From positions 3,347 through 41,826 of the forward strand of contig JADFXD010000016.1 in assembly GCA_015233725.1 (NCBI GenBank): DNA of 38,480 nt, given 5' to 3'. A program made the position numbers and the translations under genes. The notes under the pieces are model-generated. The model ran no database searches and had not been told where the DNA came from. It saw only the letters and a program-made list of their open reading frames with translations. The DNA comes from Nitrospirota bacterium (GTDB lineage: Bacteria > Nitrospirota > Thermodesulfovibrionia > Thermodesulfovibrionales > Magnetobacteriaceae). How positions within the stretch are numbered: the first letter of the stretch is position 1; each line of letters begins with the position of its first letter. Below, one piece after another: positions 7,886 through 15,656 of this stretch.

Positions 7886-8884
7886 TCATGTATAGTATGT
7901 GGTGTACCAGTCGATGAAGGCCTTGATTCCGACTTCTATGGTAGTTGACGGTTTAAATGCGATGTCTCTTTCCAGACCGGTGATATCGGCGTATGTCTCT
8001 TCGACGTCGCCGGCCTGGATTGCCATGAAGTTCTTCTGGGCCTTCTTGCCGAGGGCATCCTCTATGCACTCTATAAAGCGCATCAGGGCAACGGGTGTGT
8101 TGTTGCCGATGTTGTAGAGCCTGTAGGGGGCAAAGCTGGTTGATACGCCGCCGTTCCAGCCTGGATCGGGTTGGGCAACACGGTCTGTTATCCTGACGAC
8201 ACCCTCTATGATGTCGTCGATGTAGGTGAAGTCCCTGACCATCTTTCCGAAGTTAAAGACGTCTATGGGCCTGTTGTTCAGTATGGCGTCGGTGAAGAGA
8301 AAGAGCGCCATATCCGGACGCCCCCACGGGCCATATACCGTAAAAAACCTAAGCCCCGTACATGGTATCCCGTAGAGACTTGCATACGTATGAGCCATCA
8401 ACTCGTTTGACTTCTTCGTCGCGGCATACAGCGATACGGGATGGTCTACGTTGTGCTCTACGCTGAAGGGCTTTTCCCTGTTTGCCCCGTAGACGGAACT
8501 CGATGAGGCAAAGACAAGGTGCCCAACCTTACTATGCCTGCATCCCTCAAGGATGTTTAAGAAACCGCTGACGTTGCTCTGTATATAGGCGTATGGATTA
8601 ACCAGCGAATACCTCACACCAGCCTGTGCGGCGAGGTTGACAACGCAGTCAAAGCCCTCCGACTTAAATAGCACCTGCATCGCATCTTTGTCTGATATGT
8701 CCATTTTAATAAACTTGAAGCCTTGCCTGCCATAAATCTGCTTGAGCCTGTCTAACTTGAGGTTGACGTCATAATAATCGTTGAGGTTGTCGATGCCAAC
8801 GACTGAGCGTCCCATATCAAGCAACCTCTTGCATAGGTGAAAACCAATAAATCCCGCTGCACCAGTTACCAATATTTTCATCAT
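7886..8884 (-). CDS. NAD-dependent epimerase, UDP-glucuronate 4-epimerase-like
   Basis: An extended short-chain dehydrogenase/reductase of 332 residues. It has the Rossmann GAAGFIGFHLC (8-18), the sugar-family signature IDNLNDYYDVNLK (about 31-43) typical of UDP-glucuronate/galacturonate C4-epimerases (CapI, WbpP relatives), and the catalytic S-Y153-x3-K157 (SLYAATKKSNE). It would invert C4 of a UDP-hexuronic acid. Its start overlaps the upstream dehydrogenase stop as ATGA; the second ATG could equally be used. The coupling with a nucleotide-sugar 6-dehydrogenase indicates supply of an activated uronic acid for capsule, O-antigen or other glycan. Exact substrate is not certain. Confidence 0.88.
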   Translation of the reverse strand: MMKILVTGAAGFIGFHLCKRLLDMGRSVVGIDNLNDYYDVNLKLDRLKQIYGRQGFKFIKMDISDKDAMQVLFKSEGFDCVVNLAAQAGVRYSLVNPYAYIQSNVSGFLNILEGCRHSKVGHLVFASSSSVYGANREKPFSVEHNVDHPVSLYAATKKSNELMAHTYASLYGIPCTGLRFFTVYGPWGRPDMALFLFTDAILNNRPIDVFNFGKMVRDFTYIDDIIEGVVRITDRVAQPDPGWNGGVSTSFAPYRLYNIGNNTPVALMRFIECIEDALGKKAQKNFMAIQAGDVEETYADITGLERDIAFKPSTTIEVGIKAFIDWYTTYYT

Positions 8885-10191
8885 GCCCTATAAACCTTTT
8901 CACTCCTTATGTTATTTCGCCTAAAGGCATCGCGGGTATCAACGATACACCGTGCGTGTTGTTCTATAAAGGCGTAATCAAAGGCGCTATGGTCTGTTAT
9001 TAAAAGCGCCAGGTCTGCCCCTTCTATCAATTCGGCGGTGAGCTCGACGCTCGTCATGTCGATATCGGGATAGTGCCGATGTCCACGACAGACGCTGACG
9101 TGGGGGTCATTGTAGCACACCACGGCGCCATCTTTTATGAGCAACTGGATGATCTTCAAGGCGGGAGACTCCCTCTGATCGTCTATGTCCTTCTTGTATG
9201 CGACACCCAGGACGAGTATCTTTGAACCCTTTAGTGACTTATTGGATACGTTAAGCGCCCCCCTGACCTTTTCGACTACAAAAAAGGGCATGTGGGTGTT
9301 TATCTCCCCGGCGAGTTCAATAAACCTGGTCGGGCAGTCGTACTGTCTGGCCTTCCAGGTCAGGTAGAAGGGGTCTATGGGGATGCAGTGACCACCCAGT
9401 CCAGGGCCAGGGTAGAAGGCCTGAAAACCAAAGGGCTTCGTCTTAGCGGCATCTATCACCTCCCATACGTCTATGTCCATAGCGTCAAAGAGCATCTTCA
9501 TCTCGTTGACCAGGGCGATGTTGACGGCTCGATAGATGTTTTCAAGGAGCTTGACCGCCTCTGCAACCTTTGTTGATGACACCGGTACCGTCTCAGAGAT
9601 TATCGTGTCATATAGCGCCTTGACAACGACCAGGCAGTCAGGGCTATGACCGCTTACCACCTTTGGGATAGTGGCCGTGGAGAAGCTGGTATTGCTGGGG
9701 TCTTCACGTTCCGCGGAGTAGGCCAGGTGGTAATCCACTGCCGCCACTAACCCCGTTGCATCCAGGATTGCCCGCACATCTTCACTGGTCGTACCGGGGT
9801 AGGTGGTGGATTCAAGCACTATCAGTTGCCCCCTCCTGAGATACCTGGCAATGACTCTGGCAGAGTTGAAGACGAATGTTAAATCAGGCTCACGATGTTT
9901 ATTAAGAGGCGTGGGTACACAGATGATTATGCAATCCATCTCAGAGAGCCTTGAAAAATCACTTGTTGGCAAAAACTGCTTGCCTATGGACTGCTGGATA
10001 GGGCTGATATCGATGTGTTTTAAGTAGCAATTACCTTCCTTTAACAAATTGACCTTTGCCTCATCAATATCAAGACCTGTAACGTTAAAGCCGGCTCTTA
10101 CAAATTCAATAAGCAGCGGCAGCCCCACATAACCAAGACCGATTATCCCTAATCTTGCGTCTCTGCTACTTATTCGTTGAATTAAATTCAT
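8881..10191 (-). CDS. UDP-N-acetylhexosamine/UDP-hexose 6-dehydrogenase (WbpA/TviB-like)
   Basis: 436 residues, usual for the UDP-glucose/GDP-mannose dehydrogenase family, which oxidises C6 of a nucleotide sugar twice with NAD. The Rossmann motif GIIGLGYVGLP lies at 15-25. The catalytic cysteine is in GGHCIPIDPFYL (C269). The GSKILVLGVAYKKDIDDQRESPA stretch marks the C-terminal domain, and its form is that of the UDP-GlcNAc/UDP-GalNAc branch (WbpA, TviB) rather than Ugd. It overlaps the ketosynthase gene upstream and the epimerase downstream by 4 bp each, so all three are translationally coupled. Substrate choice between UDP-GlcNAc and UDP-GalNAc is inferred. Confidence 0.88.
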   Translation of the reverse strand: MNLIQRISSRDARLGIIGLGYVGLPLLIEFVRAGFNVTGLDIDEAKVNLLKEGNCYLKHIDISPIQQSIGKQFLPTSDFSRLSEMDCIIICVPTPLNKHREPDLTFVFNSARVIARYLRRGQLIVLESTTYPGTTSEDVRAILDATGLVAAVDYHLAYSAEREDPSNTSFSTATIPKVVSGHSPDCLVVVKALYDTIISETVPVSSTKVAEAVKLLENIYRAVNIALVNEMKMLFDAMDIDVWEVIDAAKTKPFGFQAFYPGPGLGGHCIPIDPFYLTWKARQYDCPTRFIELAGEINTHMPFFVVEKVRGALNVSNKSLKGSKILVLGVAYKKDIDDQRESPALKIIQLLIKDGAVVCYNDPHVSVCRGHRHYPDIDMTSVELTAELIEGADLALLITDHSAFDYAFIEQHARCIVDTRDAFRRNNIRSEKVYRA

Positions 10192-11393
10192 GTACTGCCC
10201 TCACATTTTTTAAGTATTATTACTGCGTTGGCCCCTCCAAATCCAAATGAGTTGGACAGGGCTGTTTTAACGGTTATTTTAATGGGTTCTCTGATGAGAT
10301 TCATGAGGCAATCCGGGTCAAGGTCATCGACGTTTACAGTGGGCGGTATGATGCCCTCTCTGATGGTCATCGCCGTAGAGGCCAGTTCAAAGGCCCCGGA
10401 GGCCGCGAGCATGTGTCCGGTTGCCGCCTTGTTGGCCGTTACGGGCAGGTCAGACAGTGTCTCTTTAAACACCTCTCTTATGGCCGTTGCCTCAGAGAGG
10501 TCACCCAACCGTGTTGAGCTTCCGTGGGCATTGACGTGATCGATGTCCCTGGCAGTCAGGCCGGCTGTATTGATGGCATTGAGCATAGCCGTTGCCTGGG
10601 TGGTGGTGTCGGGTCTTACCTGATGGTGACCGTCTGAGCTGTTTTCATAGGCCGCAATCTCGGCATACACTGTAGCGTCACGACCAAGCGCCCTGCCATA
10701 TTCCTCAAGGATCAAGACCGCTGCCCCCTCTGACAGCACAAAGCCGTCTCTCTTTACGTCAAAGGGTCTGGAGACATCTTTGCGCGAGAGCGCCCTGCAC
10801 GCCTCATAGCCCATGATACATATATCACACAGCGGGGCATCACAGCCACCAGTGATGGCCACCTCTGCGTAGCCATCACTGATCAGACGGTATGTCTCGC
10901 CAACGGCATTTGCCCCCGATGCACAGGCATTTGATATCCCAAGGGTATACCCCCGTGTGCCAAACACCTCGGAGAGATATGAGGCCGCCATCCCGGGCGT
11001 TGTCCCTGACATCAGGTAGCTTGAGAGGCGCCCACGATTGTTTATGTCTTTTAGGGCATCGCTAAGGCGCATCACCCCGCCCCTGCTTGTCCCCATTATG
11101 ACGGCACAGCCCTTGAGCCCGGTACGATCTAATGTGCTGTCTTGAACTGCCATTGTGGCAGCGGCTACGGCGTAATGAATAAAGGGGTCCAGGCGAATTC
11201 TCTGTCTTTGTGGGAGATATCTGTCCCACTGGATAGCCTCGCCAGTGGCATCCGTGATCTTGCCAACCACCCTGCCCCCAACAATGTCAACCCCGCACCT
11301 GCCACCGATCAACCCCTCCCAGGACTGCTTAAAGCTGCTGCCAAGTGGAGTCATAGCCCCAATGCCTGTTATGACAACGCGCCTCTTCTTCAT
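10188..11393 (-). CDS. Beta-ketoacyl-[ACP] synthase, FabF-like
   Basis: A 401-residue KAS II-type condensing enzyme that extends an acyl chain with malonyl-ACP. The C-H-H catalytic triad is present: C157 in NACASGANA, H290 in VNAHGSSTRLGD, H327 in KAATGHMLAASG; the closing NSFGFGGANAV loop is also intact. No acyl carrier protein, malonyl transferase or ketoreductase lies nearby, so it is not in a normal fab operon. Instead it overlaps a CMD-family gene on one side and a nucleotide-sugar dehydrogenase on the other. It may be a housekeeping FabF that has been relocated, or may serve a specialised lipid or aryl-polyene-like product; the sequence does not decide. Confidence 0.88.
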   Translation of the reverse strand: MKKRRVVITGIGAMTPLGSSFKQSWEGLIGGRCGVDIVGGRVVGKITDATGEAIQWDRYLPQRQRIRLDPFIHYAVAAATMAVQDSTLDRTGLKGCAVIMGTSRGGVMRLSDALKDINNRGRLSSYLMSGTTPGMAASYLSEVFGTRGYTLGISNACASGANAVGETYRLISDGYAEVAITGGCDAPLCDICIMGYEACRALSRKDVSRPFDVKRDGFVLSEGAAVLILEEYGRALGRDATVYAEIAAYENSSDGHHQVRPDTTTQATAMLNAINTAGLTARDIDHVNAHGSSTRLGDLSEATAIREVFKETLSDLPVTANKAATGHMLAASGAFELASTAMTIREGIIPPTVNVDDLDPDCLMNLIREPIKITVKTALSNSFGFGGANAVIILKKCEGST

Positions 11394-11713
11394 TCCCCCT
11401 GTTGCGCTTCAAATATGTCATCTATCCAGGTCAAGGCAGCGGCCACCTGGGGAAACCCTATGATGCTTGTCAAGAGTATAACCGCATGGACAATCTCCTC
11501 CCTCTTGACACCGGCAGTCAATGCCCTCCTGGTGTGACTGTGCACCGACCCCTCAGAACGTGTCGCAGCGGCAGCGGCTATCTGGATCAACAGGGCGGTC
11601 TTTTCATCCAGAGGCCCCGCGCCCTTGACAGCCATCCCCAACTGTTCCACGGCGTCTATAAAGGCACCGTGTGTGTCCTTAAGTCTCTGATATTTCAATG
11701 GTAGCTCTGACAC
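11390..11713 (-). CDS. Carboxymuconolactone decarboxylase-family protein without Cys pair
   Basis: A 107-residue, all-helical single CMD domain. The core reads EGSVHSHTRRALTAGVKREE, where peroxidase-type AhpD members carry CxxC before the histidine. Here the protein contains no cysteine at all, so an AhpD-like disulfide peroxidase role is ruled out; this belongs to the SVHSH subgroup of unknown or non-redox function. It overlaps the ketosynthase downstream by 4 bp, and begins one base before the stop of the glutaredoxin gene, so is expressed with both. Context among redox proteins is suggestive only. Confidence 0.8.
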   Translation of the reverse strand: MSELPLKYQRLKDTHGAFIDAVEQLGMAVKGAGPLDEKTALLIQIAAAAATRSEGSVHSHTRRALTAGVKREEIVHAVILLTSIIGFPQVAAALTWIDDIFEAQQGE

Positions 11714-12004
11714 TTATTGCCCTCCAAATTCGCTTATAAGCTCCGGTTCGTTATAGCCGACAATGACCTTCTCGCCCTTGCCCTGCGACTGTAATGAGCG
11801 ATCCGAGCTTATCACAAGCGTGGGAAAGGTCTCACGTGGATTGAATTTCCTGACCTCAGCTAACAGCTTGTCCCTGGAGTCCAGGTCAACCAGGTCAAGC
11901 TCTACAAGCACATATTCTACCTTCTTTTTATCAAGGAACATCTTTGTCTTCTTACACACCGGACAGGTGCTTAAGGAAAAGAGGACTATCTGTTTTTCTT
12001 CCAT
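11714..12004 (-). CDS. Glutaredoxin/thioredoxin-like protein
   Basis: 96 residues with the thioredoxin fold. The active site CPVC (C14, C17) lies after the first strand (IVLFSLS), and the conserved cis-proline segment is ETFPTLVI. The C-terminal YNEPELISEF fits a glutaredoxin (NrdH/Grx-like) helix. It probably reduces disulfides, perhaps those of the peroxiredoxin or other members of the surrounding redox cluster (inference). A strong SD (GGAGGTGATAT) precedes the start. Confidence 0.85.
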   Translation of the reverse strand: MEEKQIVLFSLSTCPVCKKTKMFLDKKKVEYVLVELDLVDLDSRDKLLAEVRKFNPRETFPTLVISSDRSLQSQGKGEKVIVGYNEPELISEFGGQ

Positions 12005-12060
12005 AATATCACCTCCATTTATGCCGGGGGATACTTTTGCCCCACCATTTCATTCAGGAC

Positions 12061-12636
12061 TTATCCACCGCCGATTAGCTTAACAGTGGCGGTATAGACA
12101 TCGTTGTAAGCGGTTGGATGCCCTGTTATGGCGCCCTTTTTGTCAACCCCCGGAAAGAACAGACTCTGATGTCTGGCAACACTGATGGTCCTGAAAAACG
12201 CGGTTGCCGTGGCCTCCGCAGACCTAAAGCCGGTCTCCTTCTTCATCCCGCCAACCAGTATTACAAGCCCCTCTCTGGGATGCCCTGTCTCCTTGATCGG
12301 TCGATTCAAGAGATACTTCTCACACCACAATGCCTGACACCTGTCTATGAGAGCCTTGACCTGTGCCGGCAGTCCGAAGAAGAATATCGGACTTGCCAGT
12401 ATAAACTTGTCGCCTTCATAGATAGCCCTGTACACCTCTGTCATATCGTCGTGGATAACACACTCTCCGGTGTGGTCGCATCCACCACAGTTGGTACAGG
12501 GGGCAATGTCCATCAAATGAGGCCTGAAGATGGTCATCTGCCCCCCCGCCTCTTTAATCGCCCCTATGGCCACATCCAACAACAGCTCGGTGTTTCCACC
12601 CGCCCTGGGGCTGGATTGAAAGAGCACAAACCTCAC
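12061..12636 (-). CDS. Iron-sulfur flavoprotein (Isf/NADPH-dependent FMN reductase family)
   Basis: A 191-residue flavodoxin-fold protein. The FMN-phosphate loop is [13 protein letters not shown] (7-19). A compact ferredoxin-like motif C47-x2-C50-x2-C53-x5-C59 ([13 protein letters not shown]) is the hallmark of Isf, which in Methanosarcina and clostridia carries electrons from ferredoxin and can reduce O2 or H2O2. [19 protein letters not shown] is the second FMN-contact region. The start is GTG overlapping the desulforedoxin stop as GTGA, so the two are coupled. A short piece of its 5' end is duplicated at 12779-12822. Confidence 0.88.
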   Translation of the reverse strand: MRFVLFQSSPRAGGNTELLLDVAIGAIKEAGGQMTIFRPHLMDIAPCTNCGGCDHTGECVIHDDMTEVYRAIYEGDKFILASPIFFFGLPAQVKALIDRCQALWCEKYLLNRPIKETGHPREGLVILVGGMKKETGFRSAEATATAFFRTISVARHQSLFFPGVDKKGAITGHPTAYNDVYTATVKLIGGG

Positions 12637-12755
12637 TTTATCAGTTCCATCTCAACACCGCAGCACACCAGCGTACCCCCGCCGACCTTTGTTACGGTTA
12701 CCTCGTTGCCACACTCGTTACACCTGTAGTGTTCGCCTGTTTTTTTAACGCTCAT
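12633..12755 (-). CDS. Desulforedoxin-type small iron protein
   Basis: 40 residues, too short for many gene finders. It has the rubredoxin-like Fe(Cys)4 site of desulforedoxin: C12-x2-C15 ([10 protein letters not shown]) and adjacent C31-C32 (TLVCCG), followed by VEMELIK as in the N-terminal domain of desulfoferrodoxin. The SD AAGGAGG stands a few bases upstream of the ATG at 12755. Because the superoxide reductase in this cluster lacks this N-terminal domain, the free-standing version could be its electron partner or an electron carrier for the coupled Isf (inference). Confidence 0.88.
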   Translation of the reverse strand: MSVKKTGEHYRCNECGNEVTVTKVGGGTLVCCGVEMELIK

Positions 12756-12778
12756 GTATTCCTCCTTATTTTATTCGA

Positions 12779-12822
12779 TGTTTCCACCTGCCCTTGTGCG
12801 GGATTGAAAGAGCACAAAGATA
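12779..12822 (-). repeat. Partial duplication of the Isf gene 5' end
   Basis: The plus-strand stretch TGTTTCCACCTGCCCTTGTG followed by GGGATTGAAAGAGCACAAA nearly repeats 12592-12630, which encodes residues 3-15 of the iron-sulfur flavoprotein. The second copy is not preceded by a start and soon meets a stop, so it is a non-coding scar. Confidence 0.7.
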
Positions 12823-12852
12823 ACACTCTCCACCCATCAATTATAAGCATTA

Positions 12853-12938
12853 ATGGGGTCAAGGGCACTGGTGCCCTTGCAGGGGGGGTCGAGGGGGGGG
12901 CAGCGCCGCCCCCCTTTTTTTTCTTCTTTTTTTTTTAC
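12853..12938 (+). repeat. Dispersed GC-rich hairpin repeat, copy 4; possible terminator
   Basis: GGGGTCAAGGGCACTGGTGC starts the perfect hairpin AAGGGCACTGGTGCCCTT, then GCAGGGGGGGTCGAGG, then the hairpin GGGCAGCGCCGCCC and a long T-rich tail. It lies just downstream of the peroxiredoxin gene (opposite strand). No TATAGC ends are visible. Region 12756-12957 holds only this repeat and the Isf duplication. Confidence 0.82.
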
Positions 12939-12957
12939 GACCACGCATACTGGTAGT

Positions 12958-13593
12958 TTAGTGGAGGGCCTCGAAGACCTTTCCGACCAGGTCTGCCGAT
13001 GGTTTAAGTGTCTTGTCGCCGGCCTGTTGCCACTTGGCAGGGCAGGCCTCATTGTCGTGCTTTGCCAGATAGGTGTTGGCCTTGAGCTTGCGTAGCACCT
13101 CGTCAAAGTTTCTACCGAGGTTGTAGAAGTTTATCTCTGCGTTTAGGAGTGTGGCATCAGGGCTGATAATGAAAGTGCCCCTGAAGTCCAGGCCATTGAC
13201 CTCGTTATATACGCCAAAGAGCCTCGATACGTAGGCAGTATGGTCAGCGCCCATGATGTACTTTACGTTGGCCAGCGATTTCTCATCCCTCTGCCAGGCG
13301 AGGTGTACGAACTTTGTATCCGTGCTGATTGCTATAACCTCTGCCCCCAACTTCCTGAAATCCTCGTAACGCTCGGCAAGGGCCTCAAACTCTGTGGCAC
13401 ACACAAACGTAAAGTCAGCGGGATAGAACACGATTACTGTCCACTTGCCTTCCTCCCTGAGCTTATCCAGAGATACCTCTCCAAACTGCCCATTTACTGG
13501 CTCATAGGTCTCCAACGTGAAGTTTGGAACCTTCTGACCGACCTTCAACCCACAACATATGTCATCCATCTCGTCATCAAAATCTTCAGCCAT
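12958..13593 (-). CDS. 2-Cys peroxiredoxin (AhpC/Prx1 type)
   Basis: A 211-residue thiol peroxidase that reduces H2O2 and organic peroxides. The active site is YPADFTFVC with peroxidatic C65 and the conserved P58/T62; the resolving cysteine is C184 in NEACPAKW, giving a typical 2-Cys enzyme. Between them, LAWQRDEKSLANVKYIMGAD and NFDEVLRKL match the bacterial AhpC family. An extra C13-C14 pair near the N-terminus is unusual. AhpF is not encoded nearby; glutaredoxin, rubredoxin or the flavoproteins of this cluster could donate electrons. It follows superoxide reductase, whose product is H2O2. Confidence 0.93.
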   Translation of the reverse strand: MAEDFDDEMDDICCGLKVGQKVPNFTLETYEPVNGQFGEVSLDKLREEGKWTVIVFYPADFTFVCATEFEALAERYEDFRKLGAEVIAISTDTKFVHLAWQRDEKSLANVKYIMGADHTAYVSRLFGVYNEVNGLDFRGTFIISPDATLLNAEINFYNLGRNFDEVLRKLKANTYLAKHDNEACPAKWQQAGDKTLKPSADLVGKVFEALH

Positions 13594-13620
13594 CTAAAAA
13601 CCTCCTTTTATCGCTGGGCG

Positions 13621-13694
13621 CTGGTACAGCCGTACCCGCACCTTTTATAGCTGGTGCAGCCGCACCTTTTGTCGCTGGTGCAGCCGCACCTTTT
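13621..13694 (-). repeat. Tandem short palindromic repeats (family P1), three units
   Basis: Two near-identical units at 13651-13670 and 13675-13694 (CTGGTGCAGCCGCACCTTTT, 24-bp spacing) and a degenerate unit at 13621-13646. On the transcribed minus strand each reads AAAAGGTGCGGCTGCACCAG, a small stem-loop, in the leader between superoxide reductase and peroxiredoxin. An adjacent pair CAATACGCTCCTTAC (about 13741-13780) is a further duplication. A minus ORF across this stretch is low-complexity and judged non-coding. Confidence 0.78.
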
Positions 13695-13790
13695 CTGCCC
13701 TGACCGCTGCCAGGGACATGTTTGCAGTCGATATATAATTCAATACGCTCCTTACAGTCGCAGGTCAATACGCTCCTTACCAGTGGTGTG

Positions 13791-14165
13791 TTACTCGTTA
13801 ATGGTAATCTCTTTTGATGTCTCCCACTGACCATGCAGATTGCATCTCTCCACGACCCTCAGTGTGCTTGTCCTGTGCTTACCGTGCTTAACCAGCGTTA
13901 CCGTGACATCGGGTTTGGTAAACACGGGTGTCAGGTCGATCCTGACGTTGAAGTTCTGGCCAAAATATACATCGATCCACTGGATATTATGGGCCTCCTC
14001 CATGACGTGGGGGATTGCCCCTACCTTGATGCTTACCTTAAAGGGCTCACCGGCCTTCACTGCATCAGGGCACTCGATAACCGGCATGTGTTTCTTTTCC
14101 GGATCGGTTAGGTTGTTTGGGTCAGCGGGTCTATTCATCCCGCAGAACAGGCTTTTTTCAGACAT
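13791..14165 (-). CDS. Superoxide reductase, class II (neelaredoxin-type)
   Basis: 124 residues. It reduces superoxide to H2O2 at a single Fe site with four His and one Cys ligand. Visible ligands: H26 (KHMPVI), H53 (IPHVM), H59 (EAHNIQWID), C108 and H111 in CNLHGQWE. It lacks the N-terminal desulforedoxin domain of class I enzymes. The usual EKHxP loop reads E-K-K-H here: lysine is next to His26 but the Glu normally two before the His is replaced by Lys, with Glu one further back. The start has a strong AGGAGG site and palindromic P1 repeats upstream. Rubredoxin immediately upstream is the expected electron donor. Confidence 0.92.
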   Translation of the reverse strand: MSEKSLFCGMNRPADPNNLTDPEKKHMPVIECPDAVKAGEPFKVSIKVGAIPHVMEEAHNIQWIDVYFGQNFNVRIDLTPVFTKPDVTVTLVKHGKHRTSTLRVVERCNLHGQWETSKEITINE

Positions 14166-14186
14166 CTTGTTTACCTCCTTTTATTG

Positions 14187-14225
14187 CTGGTGCAGCCGCA
14201 CCTTTTATTGTTGGTGCAGCGCACC
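14187..14225 (-). repeat. Short palindromic repeats (family P1), two units
   Basis: CTGGTGCAGCCGCACCTTTT at 14187-14206 and the shorter TGGTGCAGCGCACC at 14212-14225, separated by ATTGT. They lie between rubredoxin and superoxide reductase, immediately ahead of the SD. The minus-strand form, GGTGCGGCTGCACCAGCAAT, closely resembles the in-frame segments in lpxB and waaA. Confidence 0.75.
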
Positions 14226-14232
14226 TTAACGT

Positions 14233-14361
14233 TTATACCTCTTCAAAGGCTTCTTTTGGGGCATTACACACAGGGCATGTATAATCATCAGGAAGGTCAT
14301 TAAAACGCGTCCCTTCCTTTGATTCATCATAGACCCAACCGCAGACTGTACACCTATACAT
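14233..14361 (-). CDS. Rubredoxin
   Basis: 42 residues with the Fe(Cys)4 signature: C4-x2-C7 ([12 protein letters not shown]) and C29-x2-C32 ([13 protein letters not shown]). It is shorter than usual (about 52) by loss of the middle GDP-containing loop, as in some anaerobe rubredoxins. SD AGGAGG precedes the ATG at 14361. It lies between ROO and superoxide reductase and so can feed electrons to both for O2 and superoxide reduction. Confidence 0.95.
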   Translation of the reverse strand: MYRCTVCGWVYDESKEGTRFNDLPDDYTCPVCNAPKEAFEEV

Positions 14362-14402
14362 TGACAATGTCCTCCTTAAATATTATTGTAGGGATTGGCT
14401 CT

Positions 14403-15626
14403 TTACTCAAATCCCTTGTGATATTGCTTTACCTCTCTGGCAAAGTTTTGCCCAAACTCATAACACTTATCTACATCGTCCAGGGACGGATGAAACTGTA
14501 CCTGCGGACCTGGCTTAATTGCTGGTAACTTCATGGTGTCATACATGTCGTATAACCATTTGACGGCGCCGCCTGCCCAACCGTAGCTTCCAAAGGCGCC
14601 CATAAGCCTGTCCTTGGGTCTCAGACTCAGCAGAAAGTACATAAAACCTGCCACAGAGGGCAGCGCCAGGTTGTTAAGCGTGGATGAGCCTATCAGACAG
14701 GCCCGTGACTTCCAGTACTCAGTGATTGCCACACTTATGGGTGTTGTTGTCAGCTTTACGACCTTGCAGTCTACCCCCTCCTGTCTGATCCCCTGCATAA
14801 TGGGCAGGGTCATCTTCTCCGTGTTCTTCCACATGGTATCGTAGATGATGGTTACACGTAACAGGGCCTTGCCATTGGCCATATCCATGTACATATCCAT
14901 AGGCCTTTGATGGTATTTCCTCCATATAAGGCCATGATCCGGGGCTATCATGTCTATATCCAGCCCCATGCCCTGTATCTGGATGAGCTTGGCCTTTATC
15001 AGTTTGCCAAAGGGCATGAGTATGTTGGCGTAGTAGTCGATCACGGCTGCATCGAGTTCGTTAAGGCAGGGACCGCTTACAAATTCGTCATCAAATCGAG
15101 TGGTAGTGGCCAGGTGCTGTCCAAAGACATCCTGAGATATAAGCAGCCTTGCCCCCTTTACGTATGTCATCATTGAGTCTGGCCAGTGCAGCATTGGGGT
15201 CTCAATAAACAAAAGGGTGTATTTCCCTATCTTGAGCTCATCTCCGGTCTTTACCACCTTTATGTTCCACCTCGTGGCGTCGAAGAACTTACCCATGCCC
15301 TCCTTGCCCTTTGCCGTGGCGTAGATGGTAACGTTGTCAGGGCCTATCAGGGTGACAAACCTCTCAAGCGCCCCCATGTGATCATCCTCGATGTGGTTGA
15401 CGACGATGTTTTTGATCTTCGCAGGGTCAATCAACCCCTTGACGTTGCCGATGCCAAAGTCTGAGAAGTCATACTTCACGGCATCAATCAGGGTTACCTC
15501 ATCATCAAGTATCAGGTAGTTGTTATAGGTGGTGCCCGTTGGTGTGGCTATACCGTGGAAGTCGCGCATCGCCCAGTCTATGGCGCCAACCCAAAAGATA
15601 TCGGGCTTAATCTCTATGGCATTCAT
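14403..15626 (-). CDS. A-type flavodiiron protein (rubredoxin:oxygen oxidoreductase, FprA/ROO)
   Basis: 407 residues, the normal length of a two-domain flavodiiron protein that reduces O2 to water (some also NO to N2O). The N-terminal metallo-beta-lactamase-like domain holds all diiron ligands: H78-x-E80-x-D82-H83 (NHIEDDHMG), H147, D166 and H231 (APDHGLIWR). The flavodoxin domain begins near residue 255 (VTIIYDTMWKNTEKM) and contains the FMN loops, ending with FGSYGWAGGAVKWL. The neighbouring rubredoxin is the classical electron donor. Together with superoxide reductase and peroxiredoxin this makes an anaerobe's complete oxygen-scavenging set. Confidence 0.95.
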   Translation of the reverse strand: MNAIEIKPDIFWVGAIDWAMRDFHGIATPTGTTYNNYLILDDEVTLIDAVKYDFSDFGIGNVKGLIDPAKIKNIVVNHIEDDHMGALERFVTLIGPDNVTIYATAKGKEGMGKFFDATRWNIKVVKTGDELKIGKYTLLFIETPMLHWPDSMMTYVKGARLLISQDVFGQHLATTTRFDDEFVSGPCLNELDAAVIDYYANILMPFGKLIKAKLIQIQGMGLDIDMIAPDHGLIWRKYHQRPMDMYMDMANGKALLRVTIIYDTMWKNTEKMTLPIMQGIRQEGVDCKVVKLTTTPISVAITEYWKSRACLIGSSTLNNLALPSVAGFMYFLLSLRPKDRLMGAFGSYGWAGGAVKWLYDMYDTMKLPAIKPGPQVQFHPSLDDVDKCYEFGQNFAREVKQYHKGFE

Positions 15627-15656
15627 AATACGCTGTCTATCTCCTTATAAACTATT

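Noticed and set aside
11390..11713. AhpD-type alkyl hydroperoxidase
   Set aside because: The protein contains no cysteine, so it cannot have the CxxC chemistry of AhpD despite the peroxiredoxin nearby.
13586..13834. Minus-strand ORF of 82 residues between superoxide reductase and peroxiredoxin
   Set aside because: Its C-terminal half is just the translated tandem palindromes (KGAAAPATKGAAAPAIK) and it overlaps the end of the superoxide reductase gene; no SD-supported start or family match.
13651..14225. CRISPR-like array
   Set aside because: Unit spacing is only 4-5 bases, units are palindromic and there are no spacers or cas genes.
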